From contig OY997651.1 of assembly GCA_963921795.1 (NCBI GenBank), forward strand, positions 42,078,856-42,142,855: a stretch of 64,000 nucleotides of DNA. Reading direction: 5' to 3'. The first letter of the stretch is position 1, and each line of letters begins with the position of its first letter. Under the pieces are notes generated by a model. That model was not told the DNA's origin. It did no database searches and saw nothing but the letters and a program-made list of their open reading frames with translations. Shown here piece by piece: positions 11,901 through 20,585 of this stretch. Position numbers and translations under genes: made by a program. Origin of the DNA: Nannobrachium achirus (lineage: Eukaryota; Chordata; Actinopteri; Myctophiformes; Myctophidae).

Positions 11901-14900
11901 GGTCCAGGTTCATTACTGAAGTTGAAGTTCAAAGGGAAACACTTAGACTGATCACTCTTCATAGACACACAGCTGGGTGTTGGAGACTCTGGTCTGTGGT
12001 GAAGACTTCTGGATTCATACAAATGTTTATGAAATTATCATTTGAGTTGAAATACAGTTTTGCTGCTCAGATATTCCTAGCAATAATGTACGGCTGCAGG
12101 GTTTTCTGCACAGCAGGATATGTCTGTCCCCTCAAAAGTAGTCCAATCACAGTTCATGCTTTTCCTGCACAGGACACTGGACTGTGAACCAACAAATGGT
12201 AACTGTAGTCCTTAAGACATGTGCACGCCGAATATGTCATTTGACGTATCACATCAATTTTCAATGGGGGCATGTGATGCAGCCTGGCGAGTACGACACG
12301 GCGAGGATAATTTGTTGTATCTGACAGACAGACCTAATTTGAATAAAGTTTGATTCAAGCAACTTCATTCAAATCTGGTTCGTCTGTCGAACCATATTCA
12401 AAAGAAAGCAGCGCTCCTGTGCCGTATGTGAGCTGGGAAATGTAACCAGGAAATTATCAAAATATGGAAATTGTCTATTAGGCCTATTAAATTAGGCCTA
12501 TTAAATGCATTATAGCTGTGGTGAAATACAATGTAATTTTATGTCACATTACTAAAGATTGTACTGAAAATGTAGTACAATAATAGTTGATGATTGACAG
12601 ATTTCATAGCTTATAGCAGTTGTTCTTAACATGGGGGTTGCAACCTCCAGAGGGGGTCACCAAATAATTTGAAGGGGTCGCCAGATGTTTTTTGTGAAAT
12701 GTGTGTGTGCGGGTACCGGTATGTGTGCGCCTGTGTGTGCATCTAGCCACATCACGCACAGAACAGAACAATGATAATGTTTTCATTGTTGTCCTTTATA
12801 TTCAATTTATCAGTAATACACATACAGACAATACAATACAATACGGAACAGAGCTACAGTAAGTACTGTACAATCATACTTTCTAGAACAACCTAGAACT
12901 GTAGTGAATGTCAGGCATGATTATCCTCTAGTGAGAGGTTAAAAGATCCAATCTTAAGCCTCCTGATTTGCTCACAGACATTTATCAATTTTCAAACATG
13001 TTTGATATTTATCTTGATCGCTATTGTTCATTATGCTTTACAGTGTAATATTTTTTATTTTCTTCCCTAAAATACAGGCCACACTTCTGCTCTCACACAC
13101 TATAGCCGTGTTTCTGGGCTTCCCCCTCCGCTTGCATCATTGTTACATTTTGTATGGATATAGGAAGTATTTAATTCTGGTTCCTCAGTCATTTCTATTT
13201 AGGTCTTTTTATAGGTGTTTCTGCAGGAAACGTATGACGTAGTGGCAGTGGTGCTTTGCGTTTACATGCTCGTGCACCGTTCGGTGCCGTCCGTGCGCGT
13301 GCATGTGGGGAAATATTTCCGGCCACACGGCGTCCGGTCGCGTCCGGCCCCCAAAGCGCTACTGCGTAGTGGTTCTACAAGCAAGCATGTCAGTCAGTGC
13401 ATGCAGTGCAGGTGGTTTCAGAGTTACTTCTCTGAAACAAGAGTTACAAGGTCCTATGAATTAATTGATAAAATAATTAAGACGTTTACTTCTACTTTTA
13501 CTTGCACTTTAAGCATTTTTAAAAGCATGTACTTTCGAAAAAGCATGTACCTTTGAATACTTGAGTATATTTAAAAGCAATTACTTTTTTTTAGTCTTAC
13601 TACTTAAGTAACATTTCAACTGAGCTACTTTTACTTGTAGTGGAGTAAATTTGACCAGGAGTATCTGTACTCTTCACTCAAGTAGGCCTACTGGGGATGA
13701 GTAGGCCTACTTCGTCCACCTCTGTTTTTTTATTGTTACATTCCATCTTATGTCTAGTCTAGAAGGGTAAAATATTTTAGTTTCCTCTCACAACATTGCA
13801 GCAACAAGAAAACAGAATAAAATAGTGCTCAATACTAGAAACCATAACATTTTACTAAATTTACGGTACAATAACAGGTGACAGATTTTACATAGCTTGT
13901 GGCATACTGTGCATGCACACAATGAGCCAGTCTGTATAGTGCAGCTTCACCAATGAACACCACACTGTGATTTGTCTTGTTTTTGTAATTCATGTAACAT
14001 ATGCGATCACGTTGTTGTGTTATATTGTATATTGTAGAGACATACTTTGTATCTGGAGGTCCAGGTTGAGGTTCCTCACTCTTCATAGACACGGATGGAG
14101 ACTCTGGTCTGTGGGTGTGATGTTTGTCATCTCCCTCTTCCACTCGCTCCTCACAATGACTCATCTTTGATCTCTATTAAACCTGTCAAAATGACAGTCA
14201 GACTCAGAATAGTGCACAATGTGCATGCAGCCAGCTATTCAAATGGCAAAAAAAGAAAAAGTAGACTAGAAGTAGATGTTCTACCAGCTAAACTACTTTT
14301 TTGTTTGGCAAACAGTTCCGTGTTCTATTACTGTACACTGAACAGGTATGTTGATAACGTCTTGGAACATCACTGTGGTTACTTGACTTATGCCAATGAA
14401 CCTTGAGAGTCAAAACATGATACTTAGGTTAAATTTGTTCTCCTACTATGCTGCTAAAGTATGGAACGCCCTGCCCTGAAAAGCCACTTACAGGCGGCTG
14501 CTACTCGAAACTGGTAAAAGAAAACTAAGCCTAACCTTACCTCCCCCTGACCTTTCTATTGTAAACTAAATAACATTTATTTTGCATTGTGTTTTACAAC
14601 AGTTTCTTTCTGTTTTCTGCATACTGTGTTCTATTTGTCTGTCATTCAATGTTATGAGTTAAAAAAGGACCACAATTGAAATAGCCCAAAAGCTTTTTTG
14701 AGGTCTTTATCCTTTTAGTTGACCTTGTACCAGTGAAATGTACTGTCATGAAACTGTACCTTTTCCTACCTTTAGTAGGCCTACCTTTTCCTCAATCAAT
14801 CAATCAGATGATAGATAGACTACAATGCAGTGTCACATCTAGTTTGATTCTGTATCCTTAAGTTAAATGTATAGGGTAATTTTCTTTGGCTAAAATAAGT

Positions 14901-15260
14901 GTTAAATAGCCCTAAAATATGTTCCTATTGTTCAGTATACATGGGAGTCTACATGTGTCTCCAGATCTTTATAAAACTCAGTCAGGATACAGATTAAACC
15001 AGTGGAGGTGATGATATACAGTACAGAAATGAGCAAACACAACTTCAAACTGGAACACTATAAAAATGAAGCTGATAAATGGGTATATTGTCTGAAATGC
15101 TGTCACCTACCCGAAAGTGTATTTTGTTTATTAAAGAGATGCAAAGACTGAACAAACACGCAATAGAAATGATTACTATCCCAACCTTTTAGCAAAAAAC
15201 AAAACAAAACAGCAACAGAAAAACAACAACATTTGTTTTAACCAGATAATATCACTTACC
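1301..15260 (-). CDS. Fish-type NLR: RING-FISNA-NACHT-LRR-PRY/SPRY (NLRC3-like), gene span
   Basis: Ten exons on the minus strand: a putative UTR exon ending 15260, then 14182-14046, 12008-11889, 10335-10222, 8720-8494, 8214-6441, 4515-4339, 3134-3006, 2074-2025 and 1845-1301. Coding length from the ATG at 14164 is 3255 nt, 1084 residues plus stop. Every junction has GT/AG and matching phase (2,2,2,1,2,2,2,1), which strongly supports the model. Domains: N-terminal repeats (1-118), RING (about 134-180), FISNA (about 194-275), NACHT with Walker A GIAGIGKT near 289-296 and Walker B FIFDGLDE near 362, two LRR exons (785-887), PRY-SPRY (904-1084). Family knowledge: this is the teleost-expanded NLR-C type, cytosolic proteins thought to sense microbial or stress signals; ligands are unknown. 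The RING suggests ubiquitin-ligase activity (inference). No internal stop or frameshift was found, so it looks functional. Confidence 0.9.
2025..2074 (-). CDS. NLR coding exon 8, LRR-to-B30.2 linker
   Basis: A 50-nt microexon, acceptor TTCCTACAG, donor GTGAGTAT, phase 2 in and 1 out. Encodes [16 protein letters not shown], matching the HGGE-x-WL linker that precedes the PRY domain in fish NLRs and TRIMs. It is too short to appear as an open frame on its own; it was found because the phases of the flanking exons require it. Confidence 0.85.
2789..2937. repeat. AC/GC dinucleotide microsatellite
   Basis: Purine-pyrimidine alternating run: ACGC repeats, then GCGCGC, then a long AC tract. It sits in the intron between the linker exon and LRR exon 7. 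The mixed CG/CA composition is a candidate Z-DNA-forming tract. Confidence 0.95.
3006..3134 (-). CDS. NLR coding exon 7, shortened leucine-rich repeat
   Basis: A 129-nt exon, phase 2/2; acceptor TTTTTCATTCAG, donor GTGAGTAG. Encodes [20 protein letters not shown], then [20 protein letters not shown]. Compared with exon 6 it lacks about sixteen residues near its 3' end, but the deletion keeps the phase, so the frame into the linker exon is preserved. Confidence 0.85.
3171..3268. repeat. TGAT/AGAT tetranucleotide repeat
   Basis: Imperfect ATAG and then GATT repeats directly upstream (in transcript sense) of LRR exon 7. They create the Q-S-I-N-rich shadow frame; no coding role is supported. Confidence 0.9.
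3401..3900. mobile_element. Short inverted-repeat transposon (Tc1/mariner-like MITE)
   Basis: About 500 bp with terminal inverted repeats of roughly 110 bp: left end AAACTCAGCACAAAAAGAAA, right end the reverse complement ending at 3900. TA-rich flanks (TAT on each side) fit a TA-type target duplication. No transposase frame. The AACTCAGCA...AAAGAAA end is typical of fish Tc1-like families. Confidence 0.8.
4339..4515 (-). CDS. NLR coding exon 6, leucine-rich repeat
   Basis: A 177-nt exon, phase 2/2; acceptor CTGCATTTACAG, donor GTAAGATA. Encodes [20 protein letters not shown], then [13 protein letters not shown] and [12 protein letters not shown]. This is the standard one-exon-two-LRR unit of fish NLR-C proteins (ribonuclease-inhibitor-like class). 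Confidence 0.9.
4990..6240. repeat. 435-bp tandem repeat, about 2.9 copies
   Basis: Three consecutive units start near 4990, 5427 and 5862. Each opens with GCGCCACCATGAGGCTGATT (or ACGCC...), followed by a shared block that includes CCAATCAGGATGGAATAT. Shadow reading frames repeat at exactly 435-base spacing. It lies in the intron between the NACHT exon and the first LRR exon. The second and third units are more alike than either is to the first. Confidence 0.9.
6296..6372. repeat. GGAC tetranucleotide run beside a short hairpin
   Basis: GGAC repeated about ten times (6300-6342), then a spacer and a short GC-rich hairpin-like element around 6352-6375. Read on the minus strand, the order hairpin, AGTATG-like spacer, CCGTCCGTCC is the same as at 10389-10470 and similar to 20313-20370. 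Confidence 0.7.
6441..8214 (-). CDS. NLR coding exon 5, FISNA-NACHT plus winged-helix region
   Basis: A 1774-nt exon, the size expected for the large exon of fish NLR-C genes. Acceptor TTACATTTCAG, donor GTTAGT. It begins [12 protein letters not shown], then FISNA ([33 protein letters not shown]), Walker [15 protein letters not shown], Walker [11 protein letters not shown], the sensor-like [45 protein letters not shown], and the helical domain ending [20 protein letters not shown]. It is open throughout, with no premature stop. ATP or dATP binding and oligomerisation are inferred from the intact NACHT motifs. Confidence 0.95.
8494..8720 (-). CDS. NLR coding exon 4, RING finger
   Basis: A 227-nt exon, phase 2 in, 1 out; acceptor CATCTCCACAG, donor GTGGAC. 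Encodes [14 protein letters not shown] and then a C3HC4 RING: CSVC, then CGHWFCRQC, then CPQC, close to the RING of TRIM-type ubiquitin ligases. All eight zinc ligands are visible. The donor must fall at 8494, because reading on gives non-conserved sequence and a stop. RING-bearing fish NLRs are, as far as I recall, present in some teleost lineages, so the combination is unusual but probably not unique. Confidence 0.85.
8757..8870. mobile_element. Fragment of the same MITE as at 3401-3900
   Basis: The stretch with ACAAGGTACAGCTTAGCTTG matches the interior just inside the left terminal repeat of the 3401-3900 element (ACGAGGTACAGCTTGTAAGC). Ends are missing. Confidence 0.6.
9111..9781. mobile_element. 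TTAA-flanked element nested in the hAT copy
   Basis: Begins CTCTTTCTGTGCG after TTAA (9107-9110) and ends GCTATTGAG before TTAA (9782-9785). TTAA target duplication is the piggyBac-superfamily signature, but the inverted termini are short and weak (CTC...GAG). It interrupts the host hAT, so it inserted later. No coding frame. Confidence 0.65.
9964..10000. repeat. Palindromic repeat, left half only
   Basis: AAAAATAGCAGATCTAAAGC, TCGAAACGCATCGCAGA inside the hAT-like element 8950-10107. Confidence 0.8.
10222..10335 (-). CDS. NLR coding exon 3, N-terminal repeat duplicate
   Basis: A 114-nt exon, phase 2/2, encoding [20 protein letters not shown] and then [17 protein letters not shown]. Acceptor GATTCCAG, donor GTAAGATC. 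Flanking intron sequence is also shared with exon 2 (for example the ACAAATGTTTATGAAA stretch just upstream in transcript sense), so the two arose by a local tandem duplication that copied intron as well as exon. Confidence 0.8.
10389..10470. repeat. GC-rich hairpin followed by CCGTCCGTCC run
   Basis: Hairpin TGCGACCGAAGGTCGCA at 10390-10406, then AGTTTAGTATGAGAAACGGC, then CCGTCCGTCCGTC. The same order is found at 20313-20370 and, inverted, at 6300-6375. It looks like one end of an undescribed repeat family. Confidence 0.6.
10782..11605. mobile_element. Long inverted-repeat element with telomere-like core
   Basis: Imperfect arms of about 140-250 bp: left 10782-10935 (GCGACCTCGCCCTTTAGG, GCCGCTGATAC, GACCTACGGCCTGGTCGCGA), right roughly 11345-11605 in reverse complement. 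The core holds four copies of GAAACTCTACGCTTGCTAAG and a (TTAGGG)n-type tract at about 11113-11215. Unusually GC-rich for this window. No transposase frame; it lies in the intron between the two duplicated N-terminal exons. Confidence 0.75.
11113..11222. repeat. Interstitial telomere-like TTAGGG repeats
   Basis: About six perfect GGTTAG units, then variants (TTAGAG, TTGGGG, TTAAGG). It sits exactly in the loop of the inverted-repeat element 10782-11605. Confidence 0.9.
11805..11860. repeat. GC-rich hairpin with GAAG apex
   Basis: GCGGCCCGAAGAGCCGC flanked by CTCTAGAGTTTT and AAACTTCTAG. Same family as 41229-41270. Confidence 0.7.
11889..12008 (-). CDS. NLR coding exon 2, N-terminal repeat
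   Basis: A 120-nt exon, phase 2 in and 2 out. Encodes [20 protein letters not shown] and then [19 protein letters not shown]. Acceptor GAATCCAG, donor GTAAGATC. It is a near-duplicate of exon 3, differing by two extra residues (NF repeated) and a few substitutions. Because it is phase-symmetric it can be skipped or duplicated without breaking the frame. Confidence 0.8.
12600..12700. mobile_element. hAT-like terminal fragment
   Basis: Phrase CAGTTGTTCTTAACATGGGGGTTGCAACC with GGGGGTCACC and GGGGTCGCC resembles the terminal region of fish hAT MITEs (CAGTGGTTCTCAA...GGGGTC). Only one end is recognised. Confidence 0.45.
13560..13725. mobile_element. hAT-like MITE fragment (TACTTAAGTA/GTGGACGAAGTA type)
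   Basis: Contains CTACTTTTACTTGTAGTGGAG and ends CTTCGTCCACCTCTG. The same family is recognisable at 57184-57305 (GGTGGACAAAGTACTCCCAG). Fish genomes carry many such MITEs starting CAGAGGTGGAC. Ends and target duplication are not resolved. Confidence 0.5.
14046..14182 (-). CDS. NLR coding exon 1, start codon at 14164
   Basis: Acceptor TTTTGACAG at 14183-14184, ATG at 14162-14164, donor AAA|GTATGTC. Encodes [14 protein letters not shown] followed by [15 protein letters not shown], the HRPESP...SMKS motif typical of N-terminal repeat exons of fish NLR proteins. Leaves in phase 2, matching the next exon. This ATG is the first in the exon and is followed by an acidic, charged N-terminus as in related fish proteins. 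Confidence 0.8.
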
Positions 15261-15480
15261 CTTAACGTGACAGTCAGTTATAATTCAGGAGAGACGGACA
15301 GAGAATTTCTGGTGCTTTGATTGTTGACCTGTATTGTTCCCCTTGAAATACGAGACAGCCCAGAAACACCACGTACTGCATTCAACAGCCAGTCAACAGA
15401 GAGCGAGGGTGAGAGAGAGACTAGGCAGTCTAGGAAATGACATACCGTAGTAGTAGTGTTCAGTGGAGTGGACTGAGCAT
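15260..15480 (-). other. Putative 5' UTR exon of the NLR gene
   Basis: A near-perfect splice donor (GTAAGTGAT, minus strand) begins at 15259, downstream of a stretch with no long reading frame. A matching acceptor (TTTTGACAG) lies just before the ATG exon at 14182. The transcription start is not determined; the upper boundary given is a guess. RNA evidence would be needed for certainty. Confidence 0.4.
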
Positions 15481-15556
15481 CTGGCATACCCGGGCATGCC
15501 CGGTGGGCCGTCTAGGCTATACAAGTGGGCCTTTGGGCCATACAAAAAAGTGCACG

Positions 15557-15559
15557 TTT

Positions 15560-15591
<32 letters not shown>

Positions 15592-15592
15592 T
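15557..15592. repeat. CTTT microsatellite
   Basis: About nine CTTT units. It directly precedes a repeat-derived segment (15593-15740) sharing TCCGGATGGGGACCC-like and TTTTGGGGGTGAACTA phrases with the hAT-like element at 43800-44193. Confidence 0.9.
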
Positions 15593-16176
15593 AATTCCGA
15601 ATGGTGACCCAAATACATTTGTGTCCCCATCCGGAATAAATGGGGTAAATTTATTATAATTAAATTATTCTCTTAGGAATGCAACAAAAAACCATGGTGT
15701 GAGTAATCAATAGGAAAAAAAAGTCATTTTGGGGGTGAACTATTCCTAACACAAGTATGATCTCTGAAATCCCCCAGCTTTGGGATTTTAAAAGAGAGTA
15801 GCTGGTGTATGACGCATGCTTCAGGTGAAACTTGAGGGACCACATTTTGATCTCATACTTCATACAGGAAATGTCAACTGTAATCCTGTGACAAGCAGTA
15901 AACAAGCATAATATGTCTGTCAGAGATCAGGAAGAAGTCAAAGAAAGCCATAATCAGTTATCGAAGCCACATACTACATTCTAACAGGTAGGCATCCTAA
16001 ATGCTAGAACCCAGAAGGACAGTGGGCATGTGCCCAGTTTTATCAATGCCCACCCTGGTATATAAGTACAATGGGGCACACAATGGATAGCAATAGTTGA
16101 ACTTGGGAGTTGAATGTTGCATTTTATTCATTTCATAGACATTTGAAAAGGGTTCTCTGACTTTACCTGGAATTCA

Positions 16177-16428
16177 AATGGGGCTTTTAAGCCGTGACAT
16201 CATTTTGTAGGCAGAGGAGAATCTGCCCCCAGAGCATTTTCTGTCCCTCGCTATTTCAAAAAACAACGACTAAAAAATAATGACTAAAGTATAATTCTAA
16301 CACTTTCCTTTCAACAACAAAGAGAAGAAAAATGTGTAAATAGTAAAAATAGTAAAAAGATTCACGGAAACTGGGGGCAGAAATTCTCCTCTGCCTACAA
16401 AATGATGTCATACTTAACAGCCCCATTC
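16177..16428. mobile_element. Inverted-repeat MITE
   Basis: Arms of about 57 bp: left 16177-16233 contains ATGGGGCTTTTAAGCCG and AGGCAGAGGAGAATCTGCCC; right 16371-16428 is its reverse complement with a few changes. Spacer about 135 bp. No coding frame. Confidence 0.75.
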
Positions 16429-16850
16429 TAATGCTTTTAAATTTACAGGATTGGGGTGTATGCCTGTCATGACTCATATAATGCCACACACAAACAACAT
16501 GTGTGGCATTATACAAGGTTATGGTCTGCTCCTAATTCAGAATTAGTTGCGGGGTTGATGACAGAGGCTAGTTGTTGACTTGTTTTTTTTACACTACTGT
16601 AGTCTGCTTGTGAATGACTTTGCATTATCTCGGAAATAGAATAGTACTCAACAAAGTCAGGGTGCAATCTCAGAAAGAAGGAGAAGGCCGGCTCCTGATT
16701 GCAGGCATAGTCAAACAGCTGGAACACATACAGTACATACATCCTCCCTGTGGTGGAAAGCCTGCCTGGTGACACAAGGTTACATCCTCCCTGATGGCAA
16801 GATTGCAGCATTTCTTTATTTTATTTTGGTGTTATTTTGGGCTTCAAACC

Positions 16851-16900
16851 ATACATCACACCTTAACCGTTAGGTAAGGAACGGTTAAGGTGTGATGTAT
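16851..16900. repeat. Perfect 21-bp inverted repeat with 8-base loop
   Basis: ATACATCACACCTTAACCGTT, eight-base loop AGGTAAGG, then the exact reverse complement. No mismatch in the stem. Not part of the main palindrome family. Confidence 0.95.
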
Positions 16901-17019
16901 TGTTGTTTTTTAGTTTTTTTTTTGGGGTGTGGTTGAGAATCACTGTTTTAGTTTGCTCCTCTTTGCTTTTGGTGTCAGAATTTATCATGTGCAACCTTTG
17001 CTTTGCCATCGTCGCTTCC

Positions 17020-17400
17020 AGTCATCCCGACTGCTTTGCGCTCCTGCATGTGTCTTTCTTGATTACATCCACATATGTTAGTGTGGGACGTCCTTGTGAC
17101 CCGTGCCAATGTGTCGGTTCCCACAGCACCAGCTTGCTGGCTGGCAGCTCCTGGTGTCTTAGGCAGTGTCCAGCAAGTCTCATTATCCTGGCTGCTATTT
17201 TATCTCTCACCCTTAATATTCCAGCATACAGATTTCTTGTTGGTAACACATGTGTGCACTTGCTGATGTTGAGCACAACACGTAACATTCTGGTGTAGCA
17301 CCCGTCCAGAGACTTCTGCAGAGTAGGCTTCAGGGTCCAGCATTCACTGCCATATACTGTAGGAGAACAGACTCTACTCTAAGAAGCTAAGTTTGATTTG
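17020..17400 (-). pseudogene. Non-LTR retrotransposon reverse transcriptase C-terminal remnant
   Basis: Minus-strand translation contains RMLRVVLNISK, then RIMRLAGHCLRHQELPASKL and VLWEPTHWHGSQGRPTLTYV, followed by DVIKKDT. This is the C-terminal tail found after the RT domain of many animal LINEs. Upstream in minus sense a frame-broken YGSECW-like segment can be seen (MAVNAG), so the copy is frameshifted and 5' truncated. LINE clade not assigned. Confidence 0.7.
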
Positions 17401-18320
17401 TCGGGGGAGGTTGAGTTCATACACTGGCCATGCCATTCAGGGCCCTCCATGCAAGTGCCTTCCTCACTTTAAGATCTTGCTCTGTTGAGTTGACCCATGA
17501 GCCCAAGTAGAGCCTACTTGAAGTCCTTGATTTACTGGCTGCCTACCACGGGCAGGCAATGTTACATTAGTAGATTGCTTGTTATCTGCCAAGCTATGCT
17601 TTTATATGTTGCCCAACAAGCAAAATGAGGTCATTTATCTGACAATTCAGTCAAGGCGAACAGTCTCATTAATTCTCGATTATATATTATGACATGAAGA
17701 TACATAAAACAATACCATAATAGTATAAAAGGCTTACTAAGTCTCCTCTGGTCAGTGGCTAGAGGCCTTTGTTAAATAAAAAGCTTTTAAAGAAATTTAA
17801 AGATTGCCAATAAGGAAAAAGGGGTGGGAAAAAGCCACACTAACAGAAGCCCCTTATTGGTGGCAGGGCTGACAACAAATGACAAGTGACAACAAATTCA
17901 CCCCCTGGGGGGCCACAGCTGACCAAATTACATTTCTATTCTTGGAGCCTTGCGACTAGGAGGGCTAAAATGTAAAGGTTGACCTGCACTGCTAGAGAGT
18001 AGGTGATGGGGTCACCTAAATCAATATAGTTCTTCCTCTGGGGAGCATGATTGTGCTCAGCAAACTGCATAGCTTTTTAGGGTTTGAGATCTCTTGTATG
18101 CAAGTGTAAATTTCGGCCTGAAGGTGGTGCCATAGGACAGACCATGGGGTGAACAAAACCTGTAGGGTTCATAGCAGGAAAAAAACTTTAAAGCCCACCT
18201 TGACTAAACACAAATCATTTTTTTTTAAATGATGCAATTTCCGATATTTTACTGCATTGGTCAAATGTAATAATATACGTAATCATACAGTCTTGTTTTC
18301 ACTCTCAATCAAATGTCTTT

Positions 18321-18390
18321 GCCAAAAAAGATCTACAAGCTCACAATGCTTCGCTGGCATCGTGAGCTTGTAGATCTGCTATTTTTTGGC
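18321..18390. repeat. Palindromic repeat
   Basis: GCCAAAAAAGATCTACAAGC ... GAGCTTGTAGATCTGCTATT; arms include CACAATGC/GCATCGTG. Left outer arm has lost the TAGC segment. Confidence 0.9.
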
Positions 18391-18500
18391 AAATGTTCTG
18401 CCCCAGGATAATGGATTTGATTATCGCGATAATATCGTAAATCACGATTTCTTTTGTCACAATAATCGTGATATTAAATTTTCATATCGTCCCATGATGC
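18391..18500. mobile_element. Fragment of TAGGGATGGGA-type element
   Basis: GTTCTGCCCCAGGATAATGG and the ATAATCGTGATATT to CATATCGTCCCAT end match the interior and right part of the element at 36886-37288 in inverted order. A palindromic repeat lies directly beside it (18321-18390). Confidence 0.55.
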
Positions 18501-18504
<4 letters not shown>

Positions 18505-18553
<49 letters not shown>

Positions 18554-18568
18554 CCATGCGTGGGTGCA

Positions 18569-18616
<48 letters not shown>
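18505..18616. repeat. GT microsatellite
   Basis: Two long GT tracts separated by a GCGTCCATGCGTGGGTGCAT interruption. Confidence 0.97.
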
Positions 18617-18618
<2 letters not shown>

Positions 18619-20312
18619 GAAGGAGATATGCATTGGGCGTGATCTATTATTGTGTGCAGTGTATAGGCCTATGTAGGCTATTGTGTTATCTGATCTCAGA
18701 AGATTCTATCTTCATTCTCTGCATGCATTCTCTCACAACAATCTAAAATATAGACTAACGGTAATACATAAGAGCAGCATGCCACTTTTGAAGTTAAACA
18801 TATGGCTGAAGGATGAGAAAACATATCATCAATTACATAATTGTAGCCTACAACAACAGCAAAACACATCAAACTAAAACAAATCTTCAGCTGTAAAATG
18901 TGTTTTTCTTCTAAGATAAGCGGTCCCTCTGACATAGATGTGTGCACGGTGCAGCATTACTGCTACTGTAATAATAGCTCAATGGGAAACATGGGGACAA
19001 ACAAAGAGTCAAAAAGTTAAATGATTGCACCAGGCTATTAAAATAACCACAGTGCAATGATGCAGTACAAGTAGGCCTCTAGGGTATAGGCTACATTAAC
19101 CTCGGATCCAGGCTTATTTGGAGACTTGGAGTGCAGTGTATTGATATTTGATAGCTGGCCAAAGGGCATGTCACAAAATAATAATAACCACAAAATGTGT
19201 TGTCTCATGGGCATGTTCTTTTTTTGTGTACAAAATTATTTCACAACAACTCAATTCAATGTGGTTCAGTTTTTATATCTCAGCCAGAATGATCATGGAA
19301 AAAGAAGCAGACAGCCAACAGCTGTGCTAGGGGCATCATCATCATGGCTATTGCCTTGGCTTAGCCTTAGGGTATGCAATGAAAGCCAGGCCTGGACCTG
19401 AAAACAGAAACATATATTATAGATTATAACCATTTTGTAATTGCCCAAGGTTATTCAACCATGGACTGGTATATATGTCTGTCCTGATTCAGGACAGCCA
19501 CGTTTCTTCCATGTTTGAGATGGTGAGCTCCTTTCCTCTGTGTGATGTCATTGGCAGTGCCAATACGGGGCAAAGCAGCAGTGCTGATAGGTTAGCAGCC
19601 ATAACCCCTAAATCTAACCAAATCAAGATCTAGAGATAGGCCTATAAAAAAGGATCAATCTCTCATGTCTATACACCTGTTTCCTGCTACTACCCTGTGT
19701 TCCTTCCTGCTTGCTGGAATAATCCCACACAATGCATGTGGCCACACAATGCATGTGAAAATTATTGATTTTGCCCAATATTGTCTATCATTTGGTTCAG
19801 AATTCATTAGGAATTCTGTAGGTCTACATATGCCTAGGTAGGCTATAGGATATAGACCTAAAAGTAAAACTATGGTCAAAATAGCCATCCTTGTAGCCTA
19901 GGTTATAAGTAGGCTATTTTCACTTACACATAATAATGCTGAAGACATTGATTGATTAATCAATTAAAGACTTTAAAGGGTAGTTTGCATAGGAAAGGTA
20001 CAGTACAGTTTCATGACAGTACAGTTCACTGGTAAATTGGTCAACATAGCTATAGCTCTTCAGCTTATTCACACATGAAACCTTGTATCTCATAACATTG
20101 AATGACAGACCACAGACAGAACACAGTACACTACTAGTAGCTATGCAGAGGATAACATAAATAGCAAAAGAAAAAAAAGGAAAAACAGTCATAAAGAAGA
20201 AAAAGAAAAGAAAGAAGATAAATAATCGATATTTACAGTGGAAAAGGGGAGCTATGGGCTTAGACTGATATAGGCTACAGTGGAAAAGGGGAGGTAAAAG
20301 GCAAAATATCAT

Positions 20313-20370
20313 TTGTTGCGACCGTAAGGTCGCAGTTTAGTATCAAAACCTCCACCGGCCGTCCGTCACG
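20313..20370. repeat. GC-rich hairpin followed by CCGTCCGTC
   Basis: TGCGACCGTAAGGTCGCA, then AGTTTAGTATCAAAACC, then GGCCGTCCGTCACGTC. Same design as 10389-10470. Confidence 0.6.
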
Positions 20371-20416
20371 TCACACGTCACACCTTTGCCCTGCTCATAT
20401 CTCCGCATCAGTATGA

Positions 20417-20464
20417 CATCACACTGCTGACATCAGTATGACATCTGATGTCAGCAGTGTGATG
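20417..20464. repeat. Perfect 20-bp inverted repeat
   Basis: CATCACACTGCTGACATCAG, eight-base spacer, exact reverse complement. Partial direct copies of its sequence recur at about 20980-21002, at the far end of the minisatellite that follows. Confidence 0.95.
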
Positions 20465-20583
20465 TGTACACAAACCTTTGTGTACGTTGCTGTGGCAACA
20501 GTCTGTTGTTGCTGGTCTGTTAGTGTACACAAACCTTTGTGTACGTTGCTGTGGCAACAGTCTGTTGTTGCTGGTCTGTTAGT
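20464..20583. repeat. 59-bp unit, two tandem copies
   Basis: GTGTACACAAACCTTTGTGT and the following CAACAGTCTGTTGTTGCTGG occur twice at 59-base spacing. Each unit itself contains two small palindromes. Confidence 0.9.
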
Positions 20584-20585
20584 GT

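Larger units (their letters stand above)
12010..14045. other. NLR intron 1, mostly repeat-derived
   Basis: Between exon 1 and exon 2. Apart from the two hAT-like fragments noted, I see no exon, only AT-rich sequence and short imperfect repeats. The stretch 13215-13430 is GC-richer but has no coding signature. Confidence 0.5.

Noticed and set aside
11060..11913. Arginine-rich frames near the telomere-like tract
   Set aside because: Products of TTAGGG repeats and a GC-rich inverted-repeat element, without conserved domains.
17075..17298. Plus-strand frames over the LINE remnant
   Set aside because: The minus-strand translation matches LINE C-termini; the plus-strand frames are shadows.
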